Assembly (NCBI GenBank): GCA_900772745.1
Contig: CAAGRV010000024.1
Span: 1 to 25,598 of the forward strand
Length of the DNA: 25,598 nt
Direction: 5' to 3'
Origin: Clostridia bacterium
Lineage (GTDB): Bacteria > Bacillota > Clostridia > Christensenellales > UBA3700
The notes below the pieces were generated by a model that was not told the DNA's origin, did not search any database, and worked only from the letters and a program-made list of their open reading frames with translations. Of the stretch, positions 14,963 to 24,067 are shown piece by piece. A program made the translations under genes and the position numbers. Within the stretch, counting starts at the first letter, position 1. Every line of letters starts with the position of its first letter.

Positions 14963-15083
14963 TGGGGATAACCAAGAAGTGCAGTTGGGACAAAAAACCA
15001 ATACATAATCCCAAAAACTATCAAAAAATCGAGTTATTGATATGTGGATAACCCCTTCGTTATGGGGATAACTGTGGGGATAA
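14963..15083 (-). promoter_or_regulatory. Cluster of four DnaA-box-like sites
   Basis: A perfect consensus box lies at 15043-15051 (plus strand TGTGGATAA, that is TTATCCACA on the minus strand). Three one-mismatch copies, TGGGGATAA, lie at 14963-14971, 15063-15071 and 15075-15083. All four point the same way, and three lie within 41 bases. AT-rich DNA follows to 15297. Established knowledge: such clusters form origins, DnaA-titration sites or DnaA-controlled promoters. Which one applies here is not decided by the sequence. Confidence 0.6.
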
Positions 15084-15207
15084 CTCCCCGAAAATCCTTA
15101 AAAATGCTGAAAAATTGCAAAAAATGACAAAATATTGCAATTTTATACAAGTTAAGATTTTTTGGGGAAAAATTGTCGAAAATTATCTAAATTCTGAGGT
15201 TTTTCCC

Positions 15208-15236
15208 TTGCAACAATATCCCAAATATGTTAAGAT
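15208..15236 (+). promoter_or_regulatory. Probable promoter of the pur operon
   Basis: -35 TTGCAA (15208-15213), a 17-base spacer and -10 TAAGAT (15231-15236), giving a leader of about 55 bases. I found neither a PurR-box pair nor a purine riboswitch core in the leader. Confidence 0.6.
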
Positions 15237-15297
15237 ATGAGTAATAAAAGTTTATTATATTTTTATTAACACAATATCATCATTTTAGGAGAGTTTT

Positions 15298-15789
15298 ATG
15301 TCGAAAGTCGGTATCATTATGGGGAGCATAAGCGATCTTGACGTTGTAAAGCCAGCTATTGATATACTCAAAGAGTTCGGGGTAGAAGTTGACGCACGAG
15401 TTATCTCTGCTCACCGCACACCTGATCTTGCGCACGAGTACGCATCAAAGGCTATGGACAACGGTATTGACGTGATTATTTGTGCGGCAGGCAAGGCGGC
15501 ACATTTAGGTGGAGTTATTGCGGCATTTACACCGCTACCAGTCATTGGACTACCAGTCAAGAGTTCTACTATGGACGGTATGGACAGCTTGTTGTCTATG
15601 GTTCAGATGCCAGGCGGAATTCCAGTTGCTTGTGTAGCAATCAATGGCGGACTCAACGCTGGACTTTTGGCAGTTCAAATATTGTCAATCAAAGATAGTG
15701 CACTTATGCAAAAAATGATTGAGTACAAATCCAACCTTGCAAACAAAATCAGCAAAGATGACCAAAAATTGCAAGAGCTTTTGAAGTAA
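15298..15789 (+). CDS. purE: N5-carboxyaminoimidazole ribonucleotide mutase (class I PurE)
   Basis: Class I PurE converts N5-CAIR to CAIR. The 163 residues contain GSISD (9-13), SAHRTP (37-42), the AGKAAHLGG loop (64-72, usually with HLPG) with H69, and SLLSMVQMPGGIPV (97-110), the class I pattern. Class I enzymes depend on PurK for their substrate, but no purK lies nearby, so PurK must be elsewhere or a different carboxylation route is used. It is the first gene of the pur operon; ATG 15298 follows AGGAGAG. Confidence 0.95.
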   Translation: MSKVGIIMGSISDLDVVKPAIDILKEFGVEVDARVISAHRTPDLAHEYASKAMDNGIDVIICAAGKAAHLGGVIAAFTPLPVIGLPVKSSTMDGMDSLLSMVQMPGGIPVACVAINGGLNAGLLAVQILSIKDSALMQKMIEYKSNLANKISKDDQKLQELLK

Positions 15790-15828
15790 GGTTGACCATG
15801 CAGAATAAAAATTTTTGAAATAAATAAT

Positions 15829-15855
15829 ATGGGTTTGATTGTCAAGCCCATTTTG
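15829..15855 (+). terminator. Hairpin with short T tract between purE and purM (possible attenuator)
   Basis: ATGGGTTTGA (15829-15838) and TCAAGCCCAT (15842-15851) pair over ten positions with one G-T wobble around TTG, followed by TTTGTATTT. The T tract is imperfect, so it may end only part of the transcripts or protect the 3' end of the purE message. The purM Shine-Dalgarno AGGAGG begins 11 bases after 15855. Confidence 0.6.
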
Positions 15856-15876
15856 TATTTAATTTAGGAGGATAAA

Positions 15877-16893
15877 ATGGCAATTGATTACAAAGTAGCT
15901 GGTGTAGACGTAGAGGCAGGCTACCAAGCAGTAAAACTTATGAAAGAGTATGTTCAAAAGACATACAACAGCTCAGTATTGGGCGATTTGGGCAGTTTTG
16001 GTGGCTTCTATGCACTAGATGACAAAGAAGACGGCGATTGTCTTGTCGCAGGTACTGACGGAGTTGGTACAAAACTAAAATATGCTTTTGTATTGGACAA
16101 ACACGACACTATCGGTATTGATGCCGTTGCAATGTGCGTCAACGACATTGTTTGCCAAGGCGCAAAACCACTATTGTTTTTGGACTATATCGCATTGTCC
16201 AAGTTAGAGCCAGTCAAAGTTGCTACTATTGTCAAAGGTGTAGCTGAGGGTTGTTGTCAATCAGGCTGTGCACTCATCGGTGGCGAAACTGCCGAAATGC
16301 CAGGTTTTTATGCAAAAGATGAGTATGATATTGCCGGTTTTGCAGTAGGTATTGTCAAGAAAAACAAGATTATCAACGGCAAAACAATCAAAGCTGGCGA
16401 CAAGCTCATCGGTCTTGCGTCTAGCGGTATCCACTCCAACGGCTATTCTTTGGTAAGAAAGTTGTTTGGCGAAGACAAAGAGAGTTTGAACACATACAAC
16501 GAAACTTTGGGTTGCACTCCTGCAGAGCTTGTGCTTACCCCAACTCGTATTTATGTCAAGACAATTTTGAGTATCATCGAAAAATACACTATCAAGGGCA
16601 TTGCTCATATCACTGGCGGTGGCTTTATCGAGAACGTACCTCGTATCATTCCAAAGGGACTTGGCGTAAAGATTGACAGATCAAGCTATCCACTTCCAAA
16701 GATTTTCAAAGCACTCCAAGAGATTGCCGAAATCGACGACACTAAGATGTGCAATACATTCAATATGGGTATTGGTATGGTGCTTGCAGTTGACCCATCT
16801 ATTGCCGAGGACGTAACAGCCGAACTCAACAAAATGGGCGAACAAGCATATATCATCGGCGAAGTTACCGACAAGGAAGGAGTAGAACTGTGA
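15877..16893 (+). CDS. purM: Phosphoribosylformylglycinamidine cyclo-ligase (AIR synthetase)
   Basis: PurM closes the imidazole ring, turning FGAM into AIR with ATP. Its 338 residues are typical. Motifs: the GTDGVGTKLKYA nucleotide loop near 64-75, IGIDAVAMCVNDI near 85-97, GGETAEMPGFY near 133-143, and HITGGGFIENVPRI near 245-258. ATG 15877 follows a strong AGGAGG site, separated from purE by the hairpin at 15829-15855. It overlaps purN by four bases (GTGA). Confidence 0.97.
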   Translation: MAIDYKVAGVDVEAGYQAVKLMKEYVQKTYNSSVLGDLGSFGGFYALDDKEDGDCLVAGTDGVGTKLKYAFVLDKHDTIGIDAVAMCVNDIVCQGAKPLLFLDYIALSKLEPVKVATIVKGVAEGCCQSGCALIGGETAEMPGFYAKDEYDIAGFAVGIVKKNKIINGKTIKAGDKLIGLASSGIHSNGYSLVRKLFGEDKESLNTYNETLGCTPAELVLTPTRIYVKTILSIIEKYTIKGIAHITGGGFIENVPRIIPKGLGVKIDRSSYPLPKIFKALQEIAEIDDTKMCNTFNMGIGMVLAVDPSIAEDVTAELNKMGEQAYIIGEVTDKEGVEL

Positions 16894-17471
16894 AAAGAAT
16901 AGCAGTTTTTGCGTCAGGTGGCGGCAGTGATATGCAGTCCGTAATTGACGCTTGCGAAGCTGGACAAATCGACGGACAAGTTGTTGCCGTAGTTGTCAAC
17001 AAAGACAATATCGGCGCATTGGACAGAGCGGCAAAGCACAATATCGAAAGTCATATTTTCAAGGTGCAAGACTATGCCGACGCCCAAGACAGAGATCAAG
17101 CAATCATAAATTATCTTGTGAGCAAGGACATTGACCTTGTTGTGCTTGCGGGCTATCTAGCCATCGTCACCCCAGCTTTGGTAGACCGATTCCGTGGTCG
17201 TATCATCAACATTCATCCATCGCTTATCCCTAAGTTTTGTGGCAAGGGTATGTACGGACTAAAAGTGCATACCGCTGTCATCGAGGCGGGCGAAAGCGAG
17301 AGCGGAGCAACCGTGCATTTTGTAGATGAAGGAGCTGACACAGGTCAAATCATTCGTCAAGTCAAAGTGCCAGTATTGGCGGGGGATACCCCAGAGAGTT
17401 TGCAAGCAAGAGTCTTGGAGCAAGAGCATATTTTGCTCCCAAGCGTTGTGGCAGAACTTTGCAAAAAATAA
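16890..17471 (+). CDS. purN: Phosphoribosylglycinamide formyltransferase (folate-dependent)
   Basis: PurN formylates GAR with 10-formyl-tetrahydrofolate. In 193 residues the catalytic trio N107, H109 (IINIHPSLIP) and D150 (VDEGADTGQI) match N106, H108 and D144 of the E. coli enzyme. The phosphate loop FASGGGSDMQSV (7-18) differs slightly from the usual SGxGSNLQ. The start is GTG 16890, preceded by GGAAGGAG and overlapping the purM stop, so the two are translationally coupled. Confidence 0.95.
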   Translation: MKRIAVFASGGGSDMQSVIDACEAGQIDGQVVAVVVNKDNIGALDRAAKHNIESHIFKVQDYADAQDRDQAIINYLVSKDIDLVVLAGYLAIVTPALVDRFRGRIINIHPSLIPKFCGKGMYGLKVHTAVIEAGESESGATVHFVDEGADTGQIIRQVKVPVLAGDTPESLQARVLEQEHILLPSVVAELCKK

Positions 17472-17509
17472 ATACATATCAAGATATTGAATTGAAAGAG
17501 GAGATAAAA

Positions 17510-19048
17510 ATGAAAAAAAGAGCACTACTTAGCGTATCAGATAAGACAGGCATCGTTGATTTTGCAAGCCGTCTTGTTGACTTTGGTTATGAGATTGTAT
17601 CCACTGGCGGTACACTCAAAGTTTTGAAGGAAGCATCTATTCCTGCCATTGATATCAGTTCTATCACTGGTTTTCCAGAGTGTTTGGACGGCAGAGTAAA
17701 GACTTTGCACCCAAATGTTCACGCAGGTCTACTTGCTATGAGAAGCAACAAAGAGCACATGGACTTTTTGGAAAAGATGAATATCAACACTATCGACATT
17801 GTTGTTGTCAATCTTTATCCTTTCAAGGCTACTATATCCAAGCCAAACGTAGATTTGCAAACAGCTATCGAGAACATTGACATCGGCGGACCAACAATGC
17901 TTAGAAGTGCTGCCAAGAACTATCAAGACGTAGCTGTGCTTGTTGACCCAGCTGACTATGCAAAAGTGCTTGCCGAGCTCGAACAAGGCGAAATTAAGAA
18001 AGAAACCAAATTCTATCTTATGTACAAGGTTTACCAACACACCTCCTACTATGACACCTTGATTGCCAATTATCTCCGCCAAAAGCTAGATATCGAATTC
18101 CCAGAACAATTTACTATGGCATTCGACAAGGCTCAAGATATGAGATATGGCGAAAATCCTCACCAAAATGCAGTATTCTACAAAGAGGCATTCGACGTCA
18201 AAGGCTCATTGGCAACCGCTGTCCAACTCCACGGCAAAGAGTTGTCTTACAACAATATCAATGATACCAACGGCGCGCTCGACCTACTTAGAGAATTCGA
18301 TGAGCCAACAATCGTAGCAGTTAAGCACGCCAACCCATGCGGAGTGGCTACTGCCAGCACAATCAGCGAGGCTTTCTACAAGGCAAATGCAGCTGACCCA
18401 ACCTCAATCTTTGGTGGAATCGTTGCATCCAACAGAACAATCGACAAAGCAACCGCTGAACAAATCCACAAGATTTTTATCGAAATCGTTGTAGCGCCTG
18501 ACTTTGACCAAGATGCGCTCGACATTTTGACCCAAAAACCAAATATCAGACTTTTGAAACTTGACGGCATTGCAAGCACAGTTCCAGCAGGCTGTTATGA
18601 TATGAAGAAAGTTTTGGGCGGACTACTTGTTCAAGAATATGACACAATGGTAGTTGACCAAGACAAAATCGAATACGTGACCAATCTCAAGCCAACCCAA
18701 GAGCAAATGGAAGATATGATTTTTGCAATGAAAGTTGTAAAGCACACCAAGTCCAACGCTATCGTTGTAGCCAAAGACAAGACCATTTTGGGTATTGGTT
18801 GTGGACAAGTCAATCGTATCAGAGCTACCAAGCAAGCTATCGAACATTCTTTGAGCGACACCACAGGCGCAGTACTTGCAAGTGACGCATTCTTCCCATT
18901 CGACGACTGTGTAAGAGCAGCTTACGAGGGCAAGATTGCAGCAATTATGCAACCTGGCGGAAGTATCAAGGACCAACTGAGCATTGATGCTTGCAACGAG
19001 CTTGGAATATCTATGGTATTCACAGGCAACAGACATTTCAAACACTAA
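17510..19048 (+). CDS. purH: Bifunctional AICAR formyltransferase / IMP cyclohydrolase
   Basis: PurH does the last two steps to IMP. The 512 residues hold an N-terminal cyclohydrolase domain (about 1-195), beginning RALLSVSDKTGIVDFA with GRVKTLHPNVHAGLL near 62-76. The C-terminal transformylase domain is marked by RYGENPHQNAVFY near 205-217, AVKHANPCGVA near 270-280 with the catalytic Lys-His pair, and FGGIVASNR. It ends GNRHFKH, as in the family. ATG 17510 follows GAGGAG; the open frame upstream is leader. Confidence 0.97.
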   Translation: MKKRALLSVSDKTGIVDFASRLVDFGYEIVSTGGTLKVLKEASIPAIDISSITGFPECLDGRVKTLHPNVHAGLLAMRSNKEHMDFLEKMNINTIDIVVVNLYPFKATISKPNVDLQTAIENIDIGGPTMLRSAAKNYQDVAVLVDPADYAKVLAELEQGEIKKETKFYLMYKVYQHTSYYDTLIANYLRQKLDIEFPEQFTMAFDKAQDMRYGENPHQNAVFYKEAFDVKGSLATAVQLHGKELSYNNINDTNGALDLLREFDEPTIVAVKHANPCGVATASTISEAFYKANAADPTSIFGGIVASNRTIDKATAEQIHKIFIEIVVAPDFDQDALDILTQKPNIRLLKLDGIASTVPAGCYDMKKVLGGLLVQEYDTMVVDQDKIEYVTNLKPTQEQMEDMIFAMKVVKHTKSNAIVVAKDKTILGIGCGQVNRIRATKQAIEHSLSDTTGAVLASDAFFPFDDCVRAAYEGKIAAIMQPGGSIKDQLSIDACNELGISMVFTGNRHFKH

Positions 19049-19061
19049 GAAGGAGCAAAAT

Positions 19062-20318
19062 ATGAGCGTTTTGGTAATTGGAAGTGGCGGCAGAGAACAT
19101 GCAATTTGTTATTCGCTTGCCAAAAGTCCTAAGGTGAACAAAATCTATTGTTTGCCAGGCAATGCAGGTATAGCAGAGATTGCAGAGTGCCACGACATTG
19201 GCGTGATGGAGTTCGACAAAATCGTTGAGTTTGTCAAGGCTCACCCAGACATTGATTTGACCATTGTTGCCCCTGACGACCCACTTGCAAAAGGTTTGGT
19301 GGACGTTTTGGAAAGCTACGGTATGCGTGTTTTTGGACCTAGGGCAAATGCGGCTATCATCGAGGCTAGCAAGGCTTTCAGCAAGTATTTGATGAAAAAG
19401 TACAACATTCCTACCGCAGACTATGAAGAATTCGACAACTATGACAAGGCAGTAGAATATGTTTCCAATGCCGATTATCCACTTGTTGTCAAAGCTGATG
19501 GACTAGCTTTGGGCAAGGGCGTAATCATTTGCAATACCAAACAAGAGGGCTTGGACGCTGTCAAAGAAATGATGGTTGACTCCAAGTTCAAAGATGCGGG
19601 CAAGAAGATTATCGTCGAAGAGTTTATGGTAGGCAGAGAAGTTTCTATCCTATGTTTTTGTGACGGAGATCATATTGTGCCTATGGTATCTTCTCAGGAC
19701 CACAAGAGAGCACACGACAATGACGAGGGCTTGAATACGGGCGGAATGGGAACATTCTCTCCATCCAAGTTCTACACCCAAGATATGGCGGACGAAGTTT
19801 ACAAAACAATCATTTTGCCAACAGTCGATGCGATGAACAAAGAAGGTCGCAAGTTCAAAGGCGTGTTGTATTGTGGACTTATGCTCACAGATAAGGGTAT
19901 CAAAGTGCTCGAATACAATGCTCGTTTTGGTGATCCAGAAACTCAAGTTGTGCTCCCAAGATTGGAGAGCGACTTGTACGACATTTTCAATGCTTGTATC
20001 GACGGCACGTTGGACAAGGTTGAAATCAAGTGGAATGACAAAGTTGCAGTATGTGTAATTTTGGCAAGCGGTGGTTATCCCGAATCTTACGAAAAAGGCA
20101 AAGAAATCACCATCGGTAAGCTTGATGACAACATTGTACTTTTCCACGCAGGCACCAAGATGCAAGACAATCGTCTTGTGACCAACGGAGGCAGAGTAAT
20201 CGGCGTAACCGCTGTCGCAGACGATATGGACAAAGCTCGTGAGAGCGCATACCGCAATGTTCAAAATATTCACTTTGACAAAATGTTTTACAGAACAGAT
20301 ATAGGAATAAAAAAATAA
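19062..20318 (+). CDS. purD: Phosphoribosylamine--glycine ligase (GAR synthetase)
   Basis: PurD joins glycine to phosphoribosylamine using ATP. Its 418 residues form a complete ATP-grasp enzyme: VLVIGSGGREHAI (3-15), VKADGLALGKGV near 143-154, GGMGTFSPS near 227-235, and VLEYNARFGDPETQ near 280-293. ATG 19062 comes 13 bases after purH, with AAGGAG between. The product is the substrate of purN in the same operon. Confidence 0.97.
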   Translation: MSVLVIGSGGREHAICYSLAKSPKVNKIYCLPGNAGIAEIAECHDIGVMEFDKIVEFVKAHPDIDLTIVAPDDPLAKGLVDVLESYGMRVFGPRANAAIIEASKAFSKYLMKKYNIPTADYEEFDNYDKAVEYVSNADYPLVVKADGLALGKGVIICNTKQEGLDAVKEMMVDSKFKDAGKKIIVEEFMVGREVSILCFCDGDHIVPMVSSQDHKRAHDNDEGLNTGGMGTFSPSKFYTQDMADEVYKTIILPTVDAMNKEGRKFKGVLYCGLMLTDKGIKVLEYNARFGDPETQVVLPRLESDLYDIFNACIDGTLDKVEIKWNDKVAVCVILASGGYPESYEKGKEITIGKLDDNIVLFHAGTKMQDNRLVTNGGRVIGVTAVADDMDKARESAYRNVQNIHFDKMFYRTDIGIKK

Positions 20319-20329
20319 AGGGCAAGGAT

Positions 20330-23300
20330 ATGGTTAAGAGAATTTTTGTAGAAAAGAAAGAAGGCTATAATGTATCTGCCAAGAAGACTTTGGCTGATAT
20401 CAAGAATGTGCTCGGTATCAACGTTGATGACGTGAGAGAGTTCATTCGTTATGACGTCGAAGACCTTGACGACAAGGTAATGGAGCAAGCTAAAACTACC
20501 ATTTTCAGCGAAGCGCCAGTAGATACACTTTATGAGAGTTTGCCAAGTTTGGACGGCTATGAAGTATTCGTTGTAGAATATTTGCCAGGACAATATGACC
20601 AAAGAGCCGACAGCGCAATGCAATGCGTTCAGTTGTTGTCAATGCAAGGCAGACCAACTATCAAGTGCGGCAAGGTTTTTGCTGTCAAAGGTTGTGACAA
20701 GGCTCAACTTGCAGCTATCAAAAAATACCTTATCAACCCAGTTGAGGCAAGAGAGGGCGATATGAGTATGCCAGAGAGTTTGGCTACCAAGGTAGAACTC
20801 AATCTTACCGTTCCAACTATCGACGGCTTTATCAAGATGAGCGATAGCGAAGTTGCCAGCTATCACGCTAGCAAAGGTTTTGCAATGAGCGTAGCTGACC
20901 TTGTATTTGTAAGAGATTATTTTGCAGAGCAAGGCAGAGATCCAAGCGAAACCGAACTCAAAGTTATTGACACATATTGGTCTGACCACTGTCGTCACAC
21001 AACTTTCGCTACCGAAATCACCGATATTACTATCAAATCAGACAATCCACATATCCAAAAGGCTTTGGACGAATATCAAGATTTGTTCCAAGAGTTCAAC
21101 TCAGCTCGCAAGGACAAATACAGATGCCTTATGGATATAGCTACTATTGCTGTCAAGAAACTCAAAAAACTTGGCAAGCTGGACAATCTTGACGTATCAG
21201 ACGAAATCAATGCTTGCAGTGTCGAAGTAGACGTAGACAATGACGGCAAAAATGAAAAGTGGCTCATCATGTTCAAGAACGAAACTCACAACCACCCAAC
21301 CGAAATTGAGCCATTCGGTGGTGCAGCTACTTGTTTGGGCGGAGCTATCCGTGATCCACTCAGTGGCAGAACTTATGTATATCAAGCAATGAGAGTTACA
21401 GGTTGTGCTGACCCTAGACAACCTATTGACCAAACTTTGAAGGGCAAGCTCCCACAAAGAGTTATCACCAAGACAGCCGCAAGCGGATATTCTAGTTACG
21501 GCAACCAAATTGGTCTTGCAACTGGTCTTGTAGCCGAAATGTATCACCCTAACTACGTTGCCAAGAGATTGGAGACAGGTTATGTTATCGCGGGAGCTCC
21601 AAAGGAGAACGTGGTAAGAAGAAAACCTATCGAGGGCGATATTATCGTTTTGCTAGGCGGCGAAACTGGCCGTGATGGTTGTGGCGGTGCAACTGGCTCA
21701 TCCAAGGCTCACACCGAAAAATCAGTAGAAGTTTGCGGTGCAGAAGTCCAAAAGGGTAATCCACCAACCGAGCGTAAAATTCAAAGATTGTTCCGCAACA
21801 AGAATGTAAGCAATCTTATTGTCAAATGTAATGACTTTGGCGCAGGCGGTGTATCCGTTGCAATCGGCGAACTTGCAGACAGCTTGGATATTTTCCTAGA
21901 CAAAGTGCCAAAGAAATATGAGGGATTGTCAGGCACAGAGCTTGCAATCAGCGAATCTCAAGAAAGAATGGCAGTTGTGCTTGCCAAAGAGACTGTTGAC
22001 CAATTCATCGAATATGCAAAGGCTGAAAACCTCAACGCAGTTGCAGTGGCAGAAGTTACCGATAATGGCAGAATGAGAATGTTCTATTCGGGTAATTGTA
22101 TCGTTGACTTGAAGAGAGAATTTTTGGACACCAACGGCGTAAAACAAACCACAACAGCAGTTATCGAAGACAACGCAACCAACTATATGAACACTCCAAA
22201 CGCCAAGTCTGCCGAGCTTTTCAACAAGGGCGACTTTGAAGGCGTTGTATTCAACGAGCTATCTAGACTCAACGTATGTTCTACCAAGGGGCTAGGCGAA
22301 ATGTTCGATGCGACTATCGGTGCAGGCTCAGTGCTTATGCCATTTGGCGGAAAATACCAACTCACTCCTGCAATCGTTATGGCGTCCAAGCCACCAGTTA
22401 GTGGACACACCGACACAGCTACCGTATCTACATACGGCTGTTCACCACAACTTATGAGTGCATCTCCATTCGTAGGAAGTGTATATTCTATCGCATTGTC
22501 TTTGTCCAAACTCGTATCTTGCGGTGTTAGAGTAGACACAATCCGCCTATCACTCCAAGAGTTTTTCAAACGACTAAACTCAGACCCAGAGCGTTGGGGA
22601 CAACCACTTTCAGCACTACTTGGCGCATTGTATGCCCAACTAGGTTTTGGCGTAGGTGCAATCGGCGGTAAGGACAGTATGAGTGGCACATTCGAGCATA
22701 TCGACGTTCCACCAACTCTCATCAGCTTTGCTATGGGTATCACCAAAGCGTCAAAGATTATCACCAACACTTTCTCAACTCAAATGGGAGTAAAGGATAT
22801 TTATCATATCAGTTTGCCTCGTGACGAGTACGATATGGTAGATTTTGCTAAGGCGCTCGATCTTTACAATGATATGGCAAGCGCTATCGACCAAGGCATT
22901 ATCAAGGCTTGCAACGTAGTCGAAGAAGGCGGTATTGTAGCCAGCGTATTCAAGGCTTGTATGGGCAACAAGTGTGGCACTGATTGGGATAATTTTGACA
23001 TTGATATGCTCACCCCAAGATTTGGCGATTTTGTCATTCTTGCAGACGATGTAGATATGCTCAGCAAGTGGAATCCAACCAAGGTTGCATCACTCAACAA
23101 TACATATACTTGCGACGTATGTGGCACAACTATCAAGATGGACAAAGCTATCCAAGCATTTACCAGCACACTTGAAGACGTGTTCCCATCTACAGCGCCA
23201 GCCGAAGGCAATGTAAGCAATTTGATTTGTGTAGCACGCAAGCTAGAAAAGCCAGCACGCAACATTGTTCAACCTCGTGTACTCATTCCAGTATTCCCAG

Positions 23301-24067
23301 GTACTAACTGCGAATATGACACAGCAAGAGCATTCGAGAGAGCAGGCGCAAAAGCTGACGTATTTATTGTTAAGAACCAATCAGCTCGTGACATTGAGGA
23401 CACAGCCAAAGCTTTGGTAGAGGCTATCAACAAAACCCAAATCCTTGCATTCCCTGGCGGATTTAGCGGTGGTGACGAGCCAGACGGAAGTGGTAAATTC
23501 ATTGCAACTACATTCAAAAACCCAGCTATTGCTGAGGCAGTTATGAAACTTTTGTACGAAAGAGACGGCTTGGCACTTGGTATTTGCAACGGATTCCAAG
23601 CGCTCATCAAGTTGGGACTTGTGCCTTATGGCGACATTAGAGAGCAAATGCCAAATGCACCAACACTTACATTCAACAACATTTCTCGACACGTATCGAC
23701 TATTGTCAACGTAAGAGTTGCCACCAACAAGTCACCATGGCTCAATGCTTGTCGTGTTGACGACGTATATTCGGTTGCTGTCAGCCACGGCGAGGGAAGA
23801 TTTGTATCCAGTCAAGAAGAGCTAGACAAACTCATCAAGGGCGGTCAAGTTGCTACCCAATACGTAGATATGTTCGGCTCTGCAACTATGCAATCTCCAT
23901 TCAATCCAAATGGTAGTATGAACGCTATCGAAGGTATCATTTCCCCTGACGGCAGAGTCCTTGGCAAAATGGGACATAGCGAAAGAATTGATGCCAACCT
24001 ATACAAAAACGTCGAAGGCAACTATGATATGAAGTTGTTCGAGAGCGGAGTAAAATATTTCAAATAA
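20330..24067 (+). CDS. purL: Phosphoribosylformylglycinamidine synthase, single-chain form
   Basis: PurL makes FGAM from FGAR, glutamine and ATP. The 1245 residues combine the parts that many Gram-positives split into PurS, PurL and PurQ. An N-terminal PurS-like region is followed by a linker with TYWSDHCRHTTFATEI near 215-230, the synthetase with FKNETHNHPTEIEPFGG near 313-330, and a second AIRS-like half. From about residue 982 a glutaminase domain begins, RVLIPVFPGTNCEYD. Its triad is C1086 (LGICNGFQAL), H1216 and E1218 (GHSER). ATG 20330 is 11 bases after purD, with a modest GGGCAAGG site. No separate purQ or purS is needed. Confidence 0.97.
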   Translation: MVKRIFVEKKEGYNVSAKKTLADIKNVLGINVDDVREFIRYDVEDLDDKVMEQAKTTIFSEAPVDTLYESLPSLDGYEVFVVEYLPGQYDQRADSAMQCVQLLSMQGRPTIKCGKVFAVKGCDKAQLAAIKKYLINPVEAREGDMSMPESLATKVELNLTVPTIDGFIKMSDSEVASYHASKGFAMSVADLVFVRDYFAEQGRDPSETELKVIDTYWSDHCRHTTFATEITDITIKSDNPHIQKALDEYQDLFQEFNSARKDKYRCLMDIATIAVKKLKKLGKLDNLDVSDEINACSVEVDVDNDGKNEKWLIMFKNETHNHPTEIEPFGGAATCLGGAIRDPLSGRTYVYQAMRVTGCADPRQPIDQTLKGKLPQRVITKTAASGYSSYGNQIGLATGLVAEMYHPNYVAKRLETGYVIAGAPKENVVRRKPIEGDIIVLLGGETGRDGCGGATGSSKAHTEKSVEVCGAEVQKGNPPTERKIQRLFRNKNVSNLIVKCNDFGAGGVSVAIGELADSLDIFLDKVPKKYEGLSGTELAISESQERMAVVLAKETVDQFIEYAKAENLNAVAVAEVTDNGRMRMFYSGNCIVDLKREFLDTNGVKQTTTAVIEDNATNYMNTPNAKSAELFNKGDFEGVVFNELSRLNVCSTKGLGEMFDATIGAGSVLMPFGGKYQLTPAIVMASKPPVSGHTDTATVSTYGCSPQLMSASPFVGSVYSIALSLSKLVSCGVRVDTIRLSLQEFFKRLNSDPERWGQPLSALLGALYAQLGFGVGAIGGKDSMSGTFEHIDVPPTLISFAMGITKASKIITNTFSTQMGVKDIYHISLPRDEYDMVDFAKALDLYNDMASAIDQGIIKACNVVEEGGIVASVFKACMGNKCGTDWDNFDIDMLTPRFGDFVILADDVDMLSKWNPTKVASLNNTYTCDVCGTTIKMDKAIQAFTSTLEDVFPSTAPAEGNVSNLICVARKLEKPARNIVQPRVLIPVFPGTNCEYDTARAFERAGAKADVFIVKNQSARDIEDTAKALVEAINKTQILAFPGGFSGGDEPDGSGKFIATTFKNPAIAEAVMKLLYERDGLALGICNGFQALIKLGLVPYGDIREQMPNAPTLTFNNISRHVSTIVNVRVATNKSPWLNACRVDDVYSVAVSHGEGRFVSSQEELDKLIKGGQVATQYVDMFGSATMQSPFNPNGSMNAIEGIISPDGRVLGKMGHSERIDANLYKNVEGNYDMKLFESGVKYFK

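Larger units (their letters stand above)
14526..15297. other. 772-base gene-free spacer between gdhA and purE
   Basis: In order it holds the gdhA terminator, the 21-base repeat array (14572-14756), and an AT-rich stretch with no gene I can support. Then come the DnaA-box-like cluster (14963-15083), a perfect 10-base inverted repeat (AAAATTGCAA at 15111-15120, TTGCAATTTT at 15135-15144), the pur promoter (15208-15236) and a leader with AGGAGAG before purE. A minus-strand open frame at 14661-15014 begins only at a TTG without a ribosome site and crosses the repeats; I do not call it. Confidence 0.8.

Noticed and set aside
14661..15014. Minus-strand gene for a hydrophobic 117-residue protein
   Set aside because: Only a TTG start with no ribosome site; it crosses the repeat array and the DnaA-like box at 14963.
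14526..15297. Chromosomal origin of replication
   Set aside because: DnaA-like boxes and AT-rich DNA are present, but genes on both sides run in the same direction and no dnaA, dnaN, rpmH or parB is near. I report only a DnaA-box cluster.
15237..15297. Purine riboswitch in the pur leader
   Set aside because: The leader is only about 55 bases and lacks the conserved core and paired loops.
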